Assembly (NCBI RefSeq): GCF_014842875.1
Contig: NZ_JACYXZ010000002.1
Location: forward strand, 186,001 to 250,000
DNA: 64,000 nucleotides
Direction: 5' to 3'
Source: Nocardioides donggukensis
GTDB taxonomy: Bacteria > Actinomycetota > Actinomycetes > Propionibacteriales > Nocardioidaceae
Shown here: piece after piece, positions 9,196 through 18,160 of the stretch
Layout: each line of letters opens with the position of its first letter
Position numbering within the stretch: the first letter of the stretch is position 1
Program-made: the position numbers and the translations under genes
The notes under the pieces: generated by a model
Told to the model about the DNA's origin: nothing
Database searches by the model: none
What the model saw: only the letters and a program-made list of their open reading frames with translations

Positions 9196-9966
9196 ATGGG
9201 CATTCTCGACGGCAAGCGGATCCTGGTCGCCGGCGTCACGATGGACTCCTCGATCGGCTTCGCGGTGGCGAAGATCGCGCAGGAGCAGGGCGCCACCGTG
9301 GTGATCTCCAACTTCGGTCGCGCGCTCGGCATCACCCGCCGGATCGCCAAGCGGCTCCCGGTCGAGCCGGCCGTCTTGGAGCTCGACGTCACCGACGACG
9401 ACCACCTCGCGGGCCTGGCCGACGCCCTCGGCGAGCACGTCGACGGACTCGACGGCGTCGTGCACTCGATCGCCTACGGCAACCCCGAGACGCTGCTCGG
9501 CGGCAAGTTCCTCGACGGTCCGTGGCCCGACGTCGCGCAGGCGGTCCAGGTGTCGGCGTACTCCCTGAAGTCGCTCTCGACCGCGTGCCTGCCGCTGATG
9601 TCCTCCGGCGGCTCGATCGTCGGGATGACCTTCGACGCCGGCGTCGCCTGGCCGGCGTACGACTGGATGGGGGTGGCGAAGGCCGGCCTGGAGTCCACCT
9701 CGCGCTACCTCGCCCGGGACCTCGGTCCGCAGGGAATCCGCTGCAACCTGGTCTCGGCCGGCCCGCTCAAGACCCTCGCGGCGAAGGCCATCCCGGGGTT
9801 CGAAGACCTCGAGGCCATGTGGTCGACGCGGGCGCCGCTGGGTTGGGACGAGACCGACCACGGTCCCACCGCCCGGGCCGTCTGCGCGCTGATGTCGGAC
9901 TTCTTCCCGGCCACCACCGGCGAGATCGTGCACGTCGACGGGGGCTTTCACGCCATGGGTGCGTGA
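9196..9966 (+). CDS. fabI: Enoyl-[ACP] reductase (FabI/InhA type)
   Basis: A 256-aa classical enoyl-ACP reductase. The N-terminus MGILDGKRILVAGV and the segment DSSIGFAVAKIAQEQG are diagnostic. The active-site Tyr-x6-Lys is present in YDWMGVAKAG. It performs the last reduction of fatty-acid elongation using NAD(P)H and is the target class of triclosan and isoniazid adducts. It pairs with the fabG gene upstream. Inferred function is ordinary elongation; mycolate synthesis is not implied. Confidence 0.93.
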   Translation: MGILDGKRILVAGVTMDSSIGFAVAKIAQEQGATVVISNFGRALGITRRIAKRLPVEPAVLELDVTDDDHLAGLADALGEHVDGLDGVVHSIAYGNPETLLGGKFLDGPWPDVAQAVQVSAYSLKSLSTACLPLMSSGGSIVGMTFDAGVAWPAYDWMGVAKAGLESTSRYLARDLGPQGIRCNLVSAGPLKTLAAKAIPGFEDLEAMWSTRAPLGWDETDHGPTARAVCALMSDFFPATTGEIVHVDGGFHAMGA

Positions 9967-9971
9967 CCGGC

Positions 9972-9977
9972 TAGCGT
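9972..9977 (+). promoter_or_regulatory. -10 box for the Mur-ligase-like gene
   Basis: TAGCGT ends 6 nt before the GTG at 9984, giving a probable leaderless start only 17 nt after the enoyl reductase stop. Confidence 0.45.
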
Positions 9978-9983
9978 GCCCGG

Positions 9984-11669
9984 GTGACTTCCCTCCTCGA
10001 ACTGCGGGTCCTCGAGGGCCCCAACCTGTACTTCCCGCGGGCGGCGATCAAGCTCACCCTGGACATCACGGCACTGGCCGAGGCGTCCGACGACACCGCC
10101 ACCCGGTTCGCCCGGCGGATCGGCCTGCGCAACGCCCGCACGGGTGCCGCCGGCACCGGCTTCCGGCAGCGGTTCGCCGCCCGGGCCGTGGCCCGGCTGG
10201 TGCGGGCCGTGGCGGCCGAGGCCGGCACCGATCGACTGGCGGTCCGGGTGCGCACCACCGGTGACCCGCACCGGCTCGTCGTCGCCTTCCCGTGGCGGCA
10301 CCGGGGCCGCGCCCAGGCGCTGGGGCGGGCGGTCGCCGACGTGATCGACGCCTTCGCCGACGCCGACGTCGAGGCCGCGGTCACCCGGGCCGCCGAGGTG
10401 GCCGCCGCCGCCGAGCCCGGTCCCGGCCCGACCACGATCACCCCGCGGATCCCGGTGGTGGCGGTCACCGGCACCAACGGGAAGACCACGACCTCGCGGA
10501 TGATCGCCCACATCGCGCGGACCGACGGCCGCCTGGTCGGCTGGTCGAACACCGACGGGATCTACATCGACGGAGAGCTGGTCGAGGCCGGTGACTACTC
10601 GGGACCGTCCGGGGCGGGTCGGGTGCTGGCGCACAAGCAGGTGCGCTTCGCGGTCACCGAGACCGCGCGCGGGGGCATCCTGCTCAAGGGCATCGGGCTG
10701 ACCCGCAACGACGTCTCGGTCGTCACCAACGTCACCGCCGACCACCTGGGCCTGCACGGCATCGACACCGTGGACCAGCTGGCGGAGGTCAAGGGTGTCG
10801 TGCCGCGGATCACCCGGAAGTCCGGGTGGGCGGTGCTCAACGGCGACGACCCCCGGGTGCTCGCGATGCGGAGCACGATCAAGGCGCAGCCCTGGGTGTT
10901 CTCCCGGGACCCCGACTCGCCCGCGGTCCGCGAGGTGCTCTCGGCCGGGGGTCGGGCGACCACGGTCATCGACGGCTGGGTGTGCGTGCTCGTGCCGGGC
11001 GCCGACCCGGACCCGCTCGTCGAGCTAGTCGACGTGCCGATGACCCTGGCCGGGCTGTCCCGGTTCAACGTGGAGAACACGCTCGCGGCCGCGTCGGCGG
11101 CGCTCGCCGCCGGGATCGACCGCGAGGTCGTCGTCGCGGGTCTCGGCTCCTTCCTGCCCGACGCCGAGCACAACCCGGGCCGGATGAACTTCTTCTCGAT
11201 CGGCGAGGTGTCGGTGGTGATGGACCTCGCCCACAACGAGGCCGGGCTCGAGGCACTGATGGAGATCATGAACGGCGTCCGCCGCCCGGGGTCGCGCCTG
11301 CTGCTGGCCATGGGCGTCGTCGGGGACCGGCAGGACGACCTCATCGAGAAGCTCGGCGAGATCGGGGCCCGCGACAGCGACGTGCTGGCGATCGCCCACA
11401 AGGAGCGCTACCTGCGGGGTCGGACGACCGACGAGCTGGACGCGCTCATGCGCTCAGGTGCCGAGCGGGTCGGCGTCACCGACATCACGACGTACCCCAC
11501 GGAGGTGGAGGGCCTGGCGGCGCTGGTCGCGCAGGCCGAGCCCGGGGACGTGGTGGCGCTGATGTGCCATGCGGAGCGGCAGCAGGCCTACGACTGGATC
11601 GCCGCGCACGGCGGCAGCCCCGACACCCCGGACGTGCTCCGCGCCAAGGTGATCGCCGCCCGCCCCTGA
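9984..11669 (+). CDS. CphA-like Mur ligase without the ATP-grasp domain
   Basis: A 561-aa protein. Residues 1-140 resemble the N-terminal domain of cyanophycin synthetase (LLELRVLEGPNLYFPRAAIK compares with the CphA start). After a short linker comes a full Mur-ligase module with P-loop GTNGKTTTSRM, then TETARGGIL and NVTADHLGL, very close to the C-half of the neighbouring CphA. The ATP-grasp domain of about 300 residues that adds Asp to the backbone is absent. It may ligate an amino acid to a premade acidic peptide, but that is inference. It converges on cphA across a terminator. Confidence 0.82.
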   Translation: MTSLLELRVLEGPNLYFPRAAIKLTLDITALAEASDDTATRFARRIGLRNARTGAAGTGFRQRFAARAVARLVRAVAAEAGTDRLAVRVRTTGDPHRLVVAFPWRHRGRAQALGRAVADVIDAFADADVEAAVTRAAEVAAAAEPGPGPTTITPRIPVVAVTGTNGKTTTSRMIAHIARTDGRLVGWSNTDGIYIDGELVEAGDYSGPSGAGRVLAHKQVRFAVTETARGGILLKGIGLTRNDVSVVTNVTADHLGLHGIDTVDQLAEVKGVVPRITRKSGWAVLNGDDPRVLAMRSTIKAQPWVFSRDPDSPAVREVLSAGGRATTVIDGWVCVLVPGADPDPLVELVDVPMTLAGLSRFNVENTLAAASAALAAGIDREVVVAGLGSFLPDAEHNPGRMNFFSIGEVSVVMDLAHNEAGLEALMEIMNGVRRPGSRLLLAMGVVGDRQDDLIEKLGEIGARDSDVLAIAHKERYLRGRTTDELDALMRSGAERVGVTDITTYPTEVEGLAALVAQAEPGDVVALMCHAERQQAYDWIAAHGGSPDTPDVLRAKVIAARP

Positions 11670-11711
11670 CCCGTCGCTCGTGTCGGCCCAGGGGCCGACA
11701 CAAGCGACGGG
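11670..11711. terminator. Bidirectional terminator hairpin
   Basis: A 20-bp stem (11670-11689 with 11692-11711, one C-A mismatch) starts immediately after the stop of the Mur-ligase-like gene and faces the end of cphA. The right arm recurs as a related 21-nt copy at 11723-11743, which extends into the cphA stop region. Confidence 0.75.
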
Positions 11712-11733
11712 TCGAGGGTCTGGGGGCCGACAG

Positions 11734-14532
11734 TCACGACGGGTCGGGGACGTAGTCGGGGTCGGAGCCCGGCGCCGCGTCGCCGGCACCGGAGCCGGCC
11801 TGTGCCTGGGACGACCAGGCCTCGAGCTCGCCCATGACCATGTGGTGCTGGTCCACGCACAGGACGACCAGGTCGCCCCGGTTCGCCCGGCCCATCGCGT
11901 GCCGCAGGGCGTCCACCTCGTCGAGCACGATCTCCACCTGGCGGCACCGGGCGCCGTCCTCGCGGGCCTGCTCGACGCCCTCGGCGACCAGCGCCGCGGT
12001 GGAGCCCCGCTTGCGGCCGCGCAGCTGGACGTCCTCGCGCACCACGACCACGTCGAAGTGCTGCGCAGCGATCTCACCGAGCTCGCGCATGTCCTCGTCC
12101 CGGCGGTCCCCGGCGGTGGCGATCACGCCGATCCGGGACGGACGGGCCAGGTCGTGCCCGGACTCCATGGACTCGCCGACCCGGTCGACGAAGTCGCCCA
12201 GCATCCGCATGCCCGGCGCGTTGTGGCAGTAGTCCACGATCACGTTCACGCCGTTGACGTCGACCTCGTTCAGCCGGCCGGGGGAGAGGTAGTAGTTCGT
12301 CGAGAACGTGCGCAGGCCCTGCCGGATGTCGTGCAGCGGGGCACCGGCCGCGAACGCGGCGGCGGCCGCGGCGAGCACGTTCTGCACGTTCATCCGGGCC
12401 CGGCCGCCGAACGTCGCCGGCAGCAGGTGGGTCCAGGCGAGCTGCATCTCCCGCCGCCCGTGCCGGACGACGATCATCTCGCCGCGCTCGGACGGGTTCA
12501 GCACCAGTGCCTTCCCACCACGGCGGCAGTGCGCGTCGATCATCTCGCGCACCTCGGACCCGGGCTCCTCCATCGAGATCCACACCACCTGGCCGGAGCA
12601 GCGGCGGCGCATCTTGCGCACCAGCGGGTCGTCGGCGTTGAGGACCGCGTGCCCGTCGCGCGGCACCGCCTCGACCAGCACCGCCTTGACGTCCGCGAGC
12701 TGCTCCACGGTGTCGATGCCGCGCAGGCCGAGGTGGTCGGGCTGCACGTTCAGCACCACGGCGACGTCGTTGCGCTCGTAGCCCAGACCCTCGCGCAGGA
12801 TGCCGCCGCGAGCGACCTCGAAGACCGCGAAGTCGACGCGCGGGTTCTGGAGCACCATGCGAGCCGAGCGCGGCCCGGACGCATCGGACTTGATCAGCAG
12901 CCGCTCGTCGATGACGACGCCGTCGGTGGAGGTCATGCCGACCTTGCGACCCATGCCCTTGAAGACGTGCGAGATCATCCGCGAGGTCGTGGTCTTGCCG
13001 TTGGTCCCGGTCACCGCGACGATCGGGATCCGCGACGGCGCGCCCGGCGGGAACAGCATGTCGACGACGGGCTTGGCGATGAACTGCGGCTCGCCGATCG
13101 TCGGGTGGGTGTGCATGCGGAAACCGGGGGCGGCGTTGACCTCGCAGATCGCGCCGCCGGTCTCGCGCACCGGCTCGGTGATGTCGGGGCAGATGAAGTC
13201 GATGCCGGCGATGTCCAGCCCGATCATCCGGGCGGCCTCCTCGGCGATGTCCACGTTGTCCGGGTGCGCCTCGAAGGTGCGGTCGATCGAGATGCCGCCG
13301 GTGGACATGTTGCCGGTGAGCGCCAGCTTGACCGTCTCGCCCTGCGGGGGGACGTCGGACATCTCGAAGCCCTGCTGCCGGACCAGCGCCGTGGCGGCGT
13401 CGTCGACCTTGATCCGGGTCAGCACCTTCTCGTGCCCCACCCCGCGCCGCGGGTCGGCGTTGGCCAGGTCGACCAGCTCCTGGACGGTGCTGCTGCCGTC
13501 GCCGGTCACGCTGGCCGGCACCCGCTCCGCGACGGCGGCCAGCCGGCCGTCGATGATCAGGCAGCGGTAGTCCTTGCCGACGACGAGCGACTCGACGATG
13601 ACCCAGCCCCGGCGGGACTGCTCCCGGGCGATCGCGAACGCCTCGCGCACCTCGTCCTCGTCCTGCAGGTCCAGGCAGACGCCGCGGCCGTGGTTGCCGT
13701 CGAGCGGCTTGACCACGACCGGGAACCCGATCCGCCTGGCCACGGCCACCGCCTGGTCGACCGTGCGCACGGACTCCTGCTTGGGCACGGGCAGCCCGGC
13801 GGCGCTGAGCAGCTTGGTGGTCAGGTCCTTGTCCGAGGCGATGTCGACCGCGATCGAGCTGGTCTCCGAGGTCATCGTGGCCCGGATCCGCTTCGCGTGC
13901 ACCCCCTGGCCGAGCTGCACCAGGGAGTGCTTGTTCAGCCGGATCCACGGGATGTCGCGGGAGACGGCCTCGTCGACGAGGGCCTGGGTGGAGGGGCCGA
14001 ACGCCGTGCGCTCGGCCCGCCGGATGAACGCCTCCAGCTCCGCCTCCCAGTCGAGGCCGGGATCGGCCTCGACCAGGTGGTTGACCAGCCGGACCGCCAG
14101 CTGGGCCGCGGCCAGGCCGACCTGCTCGTCGACGTACCCGTAGATGATGTTGTAGAGCCCGGGGCTGCCCTTGACCTGGCGGGTCTTCCCGCGCCGGATG
14201 TCGTGGCCCACGACCTGCTGCAGCGCGAGCGCGCAGTGCTCGGCGACGTGGCCCAGCCAGGTGCCCTCGTTCAGCCGCTCCACGAACCCGCCGCGGCGAC
14301 CGCGCGAGCACGTGTGCTCCCGGAGCCCGGGCAGCATCGCGAGCACGTTCTCGGTGAAGCCGGGCAGCGTGTTCGTCGGGAACTGCTCGAGCGAGCCGAG
14401 GTCCACGACCAGGTGGATCGAGCGGTCGTAGGACCAGACGTTGGCACCGCGGTAGACCCGGGTCTCGACGATGCTCAGGTCCGGGCTGGCCTTCCCCCCG
14501 GCCAGGGGGGTCTCGGTCCGGGTGTCGCTCAT
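11734..14532 (-). CDS. cphA: Cyanophycin synthetase
   Basis: A 932-aa protein with the full CphA order: an N-terminal domain, an ATP-grasp domain at about 165-480 (VVVKPLDGNHGRG, CEVNAAPGFRMH) and a Mur-ligase domain with GTNGKTTTSRM near residue 505. It makes multi-L-arginyl-poly-L-aspartate: ATP-grasp adds Asp to the backbone and the Mur module adds Arg to the side chain. Its ATG overlaps the stop of cphB by 4 nt, so the two are translationally coupled. Length is close to other bacterial CphA proteins (870-930 aa). It suggests nitrogen storage. Confidence 0.95.
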   Translation of the reverse strand: MSDTRTETPLAGGKASPDLSIVETRVYRGANVWSYDRSIHLVVDLGSLEQFPTNTLPGFTENVLAMLPGLREHTCSRGRRGGFVERLNEGTWLGHVAEHCALALQQVVGHDIRRGKTRQVKGSPGLYNIIYGYVDEQVGLAAAQLAVRLVNHLVEADPGLDWEAELEAFIRRAERTAFGPSTQALVDEAVSRDIPWIRLNKHSLVQLGQGVHAKRIRATMTSETSSIAVDIASDKDLTTKLLSAAGLPVPKQESVRTVDQAVAVARRIGFPVVVKPLDGNHGRGVCLDLQDEDEVREAFAIAREQSRRGWVIVESLVVGKDYRCLIIDGRLAAVAERVPASVTGDGSSTVQELVDLANADPRRGVGHEKVLTRIKVDDAATALVRQQGFEMSDVPPQGETVKLALTGNMSTGGISIDRTFEAHPDNVDIAEEAARMIGLDIAGIDFICPDITEPVRETGGAICEVNAAPGFRMHTHPTIGEPQFIAKPVVDMLFPPGAPSRIPIVAVTGTNGKTTTSRMISHVFKGMGRKVGMTSTDGVVIDERLLIKSDASGPRSARMVLQNPRVDFAVFEVARGGILREGLGYERNDVAVVLNVQPDHLGLRGIDTVEQLADVKAVLVEAVPRDGHAVLNADDPLVRKMRRRCSGQVVWISMEEPGSEVREMIDAHCRRGGKALVLNPSERGEMIVVRHGRREMQLAWTHLLPATFGGRARMNVQNVLAAAAAAFAAGAPLHDIRQGLRTFSTNYYLSPGRLNEVDVNGVNVIVDYCHNAPGMRMLGDFVDRVGESMESGHDLARPSRIGVIATAGDRRDEDMRELGEIAAQHFDVVVVREDVQLRGRKRGSTAALVAEGVEQAREDGARCRQVEIVLDEVDALRHAMGRANRGDLVVLCVDQHHMVMGELEAWSSQAQAGSGAGDAAPGSDPDYVPDPS

Positions 14533-15581
14533 GTGCTGGCTCCGTCCTGCTGGGTCTGCTCGGTCTGCGATGACTGCTCGGTCGGGTCGGGTCTGGGGGT
14601 GGCCTTCGCCCTGCGGCTGCGGGCGATCCGTCGGCGCAGGGTGGTGGGGGAGACGTCACCGGCGGCGATGTCGCGCGCCAGCCGGCGCAGGTCGCGGCCG
14701 ACCTCGGCGATCTCGGCGGCCTCGCTGTCGTCGACGACCGCCTCGGCCGGGATCAGCGCTCGCGCGTCCAGGTCGAACTCGGCTCCCGCCGGGAGGACGT
14801 GCAGCACCACCCCGGAGGCCAGCAGGGGCGCGGAGCGGCGTGCCTCGTGGGCGTTGGTGACCATCCGGTCGGGGTCGAAGAGGGTCACCGCGCCACGGCC
14901 GACCACGCGGAGCACCTCGCGGCCCTCCTCGAGGGTGACCACCGCGGCGGTGTCCTCGTCCACGCCCATGCCGATCAGCTGGGGCGACTGGGCGACGATC
15001 ATCAACAGCCGCCCGTACCGGTTGCGCTGCTCGAAGTGCTGGTCGACGCACGAGTTGCGGAGCAGGCCGAGGCCCGCCGCGACCTGGGTCATCCTCTGCT
15101 TCGGCGTGGTGCCGCCGACGCCGAAGGCGACCATGTGCGAGGACTGGATGCTGGCGCCGGCCGAGGTGCCGGCGATGACCGCGCCGCGTTCCCGGGCCGC
15201 GTGGATGGCCTCCCCGAACGGGGTGCCGCACACGACGCCGGAGAGCTTGAGCTGGTTGCCGCCGGTCATGTAGATGCCGGTCACGTCGGAGAGCGCGTCC
15301 ACGAAGGCCGGGTCGTGGGCCTCCTCGCGGCTCTCGGGCCGGACCGAGACGACGTCCGCGGCGCCGAGCTTGCGGAAGAGGGCGTCGTAGACCTCGACCA
15401 CCTCCGGGCCCAGGGACGACGCGGTCGCGATGACCGCGATCCGCGCCTCCGGGCCGCCGCAGGCCTCGACGAAGTGGGTGAGCACCTCACGGCGTCGGAG
15501 CTTGTCCTCGGCTCCACCGATGATCATGAGGGGTCCGGGGCCGCTGGATGGCGTGATGATGTGATCCTTCCCGATCGACAT
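14529..15581 (-). CDS. cphB: Cyanophycinase
   Basis: A 350-aa serine peptidase of family S51 that degrades cyanophycin to Asp-Arg dipeptides in the cytoplasm. The nucleophile elbow GTSAGAS and the preceding IYMTGGNQLKLSG are visible. HFEQRNRYGRL and GMGVDEDTA are further family motifs. The C-terminal 70 residues are a charged, probably disordered tail. It is first gene of the cphB-cphA operon. Its ATG at 15581 lies 7 nt from a TAGCCT box, so the operon is probably leaderless. Confidence 0.94.
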   Translation of the reverse strand: MSIGKDHIITPSSGPGPLMIIGGAEDKLRRREVLTHFVEACGGPEARIAVIATASSLGPEVVEVYDALFRKLGAADVVSVRPESREEAHDPAFVDALSDVTGIYMTGGNQLKLSGVVCGTPFGEAIHAARERGAVIAGTSAGASIQSSHMVAFGVGGTTPKQRMTQVAAGLGLLRNSCVDQHFEQRNRYGRLLMIVAQSPQLIGMGVDEDTAAVVTLEEGREVLRVVGRGAVTLFDPDRMVTNAHEARRSAPLLASGVVLHVLPAGAEFDLDARALIPAEAVVDDSEAAEIAEVGRDLRRLARDIAAGDVSPTTLRRRIARSRRAKATPRPDPTEQSSQTEQTQQDGAST

Positions 15582-15588
15582 GACAGGC

Positions 15589-15594
15589 AGGCTA
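15589..15594 (-). promoter_or_regulatory. -10 box for cphB-cphA
   Basis: Minus-strand TAGCCT, 7 nt before the ATG at 15581. The opposing box CAGAGT (15603-15608) for sixA is only 8 bp away, so the divergent promoters interlock. Confidence 0.5.
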
Positions 15595-15602
15595 GCCGGT
15601 GC

Positions 15603-15608
15603 CAGAGT
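15603..15608 (+). promoter_or_regulatory. -10-like box for sixA
   Basis: CAGAGT ends 6 nt before the GTG at 15615. The base at position 1 is C, so this is weaker than its neighbour. Confidence 0.35.
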
Positions 15609-15614
15609 TGGCCC

Positions 15615-16142
15615 GTGCAGTCCACCACCCACAGGGCCGCGCGCACCCTCGTCCTGGTGCGCCACGCCAAGGCCGAGTCGTTCGCCGAGCAGGACCACGA
15701 GCGCGAGCTCACGAGTCGCGGGGCCGGTGACGCCGCCCGGGCCGGGGAGTGGCTGGCGGGGTACGGCGTGGTCCCGGACGCCGCTCTCGTCTCCTCCGCC
15801 GCCCGGGCCGCGCAGACCTGGGAGGCGCTCGCGGAGGCCGCGGGCTACCGGCTCGACCCGGTCCTCGACGACGCGATGTACGACGCCGGGCCGGAGACCG
15901 CGCTCGACCTGATCCGGGGCACGGACCAGGTGGTGGGCACGCTCGTGGTCGTCGGGCACAACCCCACGATCGGCTACCTCGCCCAGCTGCTCGACGACGG
16001 CGAGGGCGACCCGGACGCCTCGGCCGGGATGCTGGAGGGCTACCCGACCGGCGCGCTCACCGTGCTGCGCACGAGCGGCGCCTGGACCGACCTCGAGCTC
16101 GGCGGCGCCACCGTCCTGGCCTTCCGCACCGGCCGCGAGTGA
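15615..16142 (+). CDS. sixA: SixA-like phosphohistidine phosphatase
   Basis: A 175-aa histidine phosphatase. The catalytic motif is LVRHAKAES (RHG variant) and the second His lies in VVGHNPTIGYL. SixA-type enzymes remove phosphate from phosphohistidine on proteins; substrates here are unknown. GTG start chosen from the -10 spacing and because the domain begins at once. It is convergent with serB, with 3 nt between the stops. Confidence 0.85.
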   Translation: MQSTTHRAARTLVLVRHAKAESFAEQDHERELTSRGAGDAARAGEWLAGYGVVPDAALVSSAARAAQTWEALAEAAGYRLDPVLDDAMYDAGPETALDLIRGTDQVVGTLVVVGHNPTIGYLAQLLDDGEGDPDASAGMLEGYPTGALTVLRTSGAWTDLELGGATVLAFRTGRE

Positions 16143-16145
16143 TGC

Positions 16146-17357
16146 TCAGACCGGTGGCGCGGGGGTGACGATGCCGGCCTCGGCGTCCGCCGCCTCGACC
16201 TCCTCCCGGGAGATCCCGAGCAGGTACATGATCGCGTCGAGGTAGGGGACGTTGACCGCCGTGTCGGCGGCACGCTGGACGACGGGCTTGGCGTTGTAGG
16301 CGATGCCCAGCCCGGCGGCGTTGAGCATGTCGAGGTCGTTGGCGCCGTCCCCGATGGCGATCACGGCCGCCTCCGGGATCCCCAGCTCGGCGGCGAAGTC
16401 GCGCAGGGCCTCGGCCTTGCCGGCCCGGTCGACCACGGCCCCCTCGATGCGGCCGGTGAGCCGGCCGTCGACCACCTCGAGGTCGTTGGCGCGGGCGAAG
16501 TCGAAGCCCAGGTCCGTCGCGATCCGGTCGGTGATCCGGGTGAAGCCGCCGGAGACCATCGCGAACCGGTAGCCCAGCCGGGTGAGGGTGCGGACCATCG
16601 TGCGGGCCCCGGGGGCGTACTCGATCGCCTCGTAGACGCGGTCCAGCGCCTCCACCTCCAGGCCCTCCAGCAGCGCGACCCGCTCCCGCAGCGACTGCTC
16701 GAAGTCGAGGTCGCCGTTCATCGCGGCGGTGGTCACCTCGGCCACCTCCTGCTCGCACCCCGCGTGGGCGGCGAGCATCTCGATGACCTCGCCCTGGATG
16801 AGCGTGGAGTCGACGTCCATGACGATCAGCCGCCGGGCCCGGCGCAGCAGGTTGGCCGGCTGGACGGCCACGTCCACGCCGAGCCGGGTGGCCTCCTCGA
16901 CCAGGGCCGGGCGCAGGGCGGCCGGCTCCACCCCGGAGACGTGCAGCTCGATGGCGGTCACCGGGTAGCGGGCCATCCGCTCGATGCGGTCGATGTTCGC
17001 CCCGGAGTCGGCGATCCGGCCGGCCAGCGCGGCCATGGCCGTGGCCCGCAGGGGTGCGCCGATGATCGTGACGTGGCTGCGACCGCCGCCGCGGGAGCGG
17101 TTGTCGCCGACGCCACGGTCGACCTCGACGTGCATGTCGAGGTCCGAGGCCACCCGCTCGACCCGGTCGCGGAGCCGCTTCCAGTCCCGGGGGGCACCGA
17201 CCAGCACGCCCAGGACCAGTCGCCGGCGGAGCACGATCTGCTCGACGTCCAGCACCTCCACCCGGGCGGAGGCCAGGGCCTCGAACACCGCGGACGTCAC
17301 GCCCGGCCGGTCCTTCCCGGTCAGCGTGATCAGCAGGGTCTTCGGCAGGTCGTCCAT
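16146..17357 (-). CDS. serB: Phosphoserine phosphatase SerB with ACT domains
   Basis: A 403-aa enzyme. Two ACT-like regulatory repeats fill about residues 1-175 (LLITLTGKDRPGVTS), and the HAD phosphatase domain follows with nucleophile motif DVDSTL, SGGF and GDGANDLDML. It dephosphorylates L-phosphoserine, the last step of serine synthesis. The ACT part suggests serine feedback, as in mycobacterial SerB2. The ATG at 17357 has a TAGTCT box 8 nt upstream. Confidence 0.94.
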   Translation of the reverse strand: MDDLPKTLLITLTGKDRPGVTSAVFEALASARVEVLDVEQIVLRRRLVLGVLVGAPRDWKRLRDRVERVASDLDMHVEVDRGVGDNRSRGGGRSHVTIIGAPLRATAMAALAGRIADSGANIDRIERMARYPVTAIELHVSGVEPAALRPALVEEATRLGVDVAVQPANLLRRARRLIVMDVDSTLIQGEVIEMLAAHAGCEQEVAEVTTAAMNGDLDFEQSLRERVALLEGLEVEALDRVYEAIEYAPGARTMVRTLTRLGYRFAMVSGGFTRITDRIATDLGFDFARANDLEVVDGRLTGRIEGAVVDRAGKAEALRDFAAELGIPEAAVIAIGDGANDLDMLNAAGLGIAYNAKPVVQRAADTAVNVPYLDAIMYLLGISREEVEAADAEAGIVTPAPPV

Positions 17358-17365
17358 CGCGCCAG

Positions 17366-17371
17366 AGACTA
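17366..17371 (-). promoter_or_regulatory. -10 box for serB
   Basis: Minus-strand TAGTCT, 8 nt before the ATG at 17357. Confidence 0.45.
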
Positions 17372-17389
17372 GTCGCCACCGAGGACGGC

Positions 17390-18124
17390 TCAGGCCGGCG
17401 GCCACACCTCGGGCGAGCAGGCCGCGACCAGCGCGCGGCGTCCGGCGCCAGCCAGGGGACGCAGCGCCGCCTCCCTGGCCGCGATCTCGTGGGAGGTCAC
17501 CGCGCCGCCGTCGTCCTCCAGGGCGAGCTCCACGATCGCCAGTGCCTGGATCGCCCGGTCGGCCAGCTCGACGGCCAGGGGCGGCGTACCCGGTGGGGCG
17601 GCCACGCCGCTCCGGTGCCGCAGGTTCATCAGCTCGTCGGCCACCTCGGGTCGCCAGCGGGCGACGTCGAGGCCGGCCAGCGCGGTCGCCGTCGTCGGGA
17701 GGGCGGAGCGCAGCCCGCGATCGGCCTCGCCCAGGTCGGCCAGGGGCCGCCGCGCGGCCGGCATCAGCTGCCAGACCACCCCGGCCCCGGCCCGGGTCGG
17801 GACCAGCCCGAGGTCCGCGCCGGCCAGGACGACCGCCTCCCCGGCCTCGAGGGCGGCGGCGTTGAACGCCGGTGGACCGCCCAGCCCGACCGGGTCTCCG
17901 GCGACCGGGAGGGCCAGGCCGGCGGACCGGGCGCCGCGGGAGCGCAGCCCGCCCAGCGCGAGCACCAGCGGGGTCAGTCCGGCACCGTCGAGCCCGGCCA
18001 CGTCGTGGGCGGCGTCCTCGCCCACGACACCGGAGAGCAGGTCGTCGGGGGGAACCTCGCCGGCCAGCCACGCCGAGAGCCACCAGGCCATCCGGCCGGA
18101 GTCCAGGGGGAGGGGGGACGCCAT
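17390..18124 (-). CDS. Conserved actinobacterial protein of unknown function
   Basis: A 244-aa protein rich in Ala, Leu, Gly and Pro, with no signal peptide, no membrane segment and no motif I recognise. Aspartates and a WLSAWLAGEVPPDDLL segment mark the N-terminus. It lies just upstream of serB on the same strand and divergently from a lone ABC ATPase gene. The ATG at 18124 is backed by a TAGGCT box 8 nt upstream. Confidence 0.65.
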   Translation of the reverse strand: MASPLPLDSGRMAWWLSAWLAGEVPPDDLLSGVVGEDAAHDVAGLDGAGLTPLVLALGGLRSRGARSAGLALPVAGDPVGLGGPPAFNAAALEAGEAVVLAGADLGLVPTRAGAGVVWQLMPAARRPLADLGEADRGLRSALPTTATALAGLDVARWRPEVADELMNLRHRSGVAAPPGTPPLAVELADRAIQALAIVELALEDDGGAVTSHEIAAREAALRPLAGAGRRALVAACSPEVWPPA

Positions 18125-18132
18125 GGAGGGGC

Positions 18133-18138
18133 AGCCTA
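18133..18138 (-). promoter_or_regulatory. -10 box of the 244-aa gene
   Basis: Minus-strand TAGGCT, 8 nt before the ATG at 18124. Together with TAGGGT at 18149-18154 it forms a compact divergent promoter pair within 36 bp. Confidence 0.5.
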
Positions 18139-18148
18139 CGGGCCTCGG

Positions 18149-18154
18149 TAGGGT
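18149..18154 (+). promoter_or_regulatory. -10 box of the lone ABC ATPase gene
   Basis: TAGGGT ends 6 nt before the ATG at 18161, predicting a leaderless mRNA. Confidence 0.5.
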
Positions 18155-18160
18155 GCCCGC

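Noticed and set aside
11680..15273. A 1197-codon plus-strand frame opposite cphA and cphB
   Set aside because: The minus strand encodes cphA and cphB with full motifs; the plus frame is an artefact of third-position GC.
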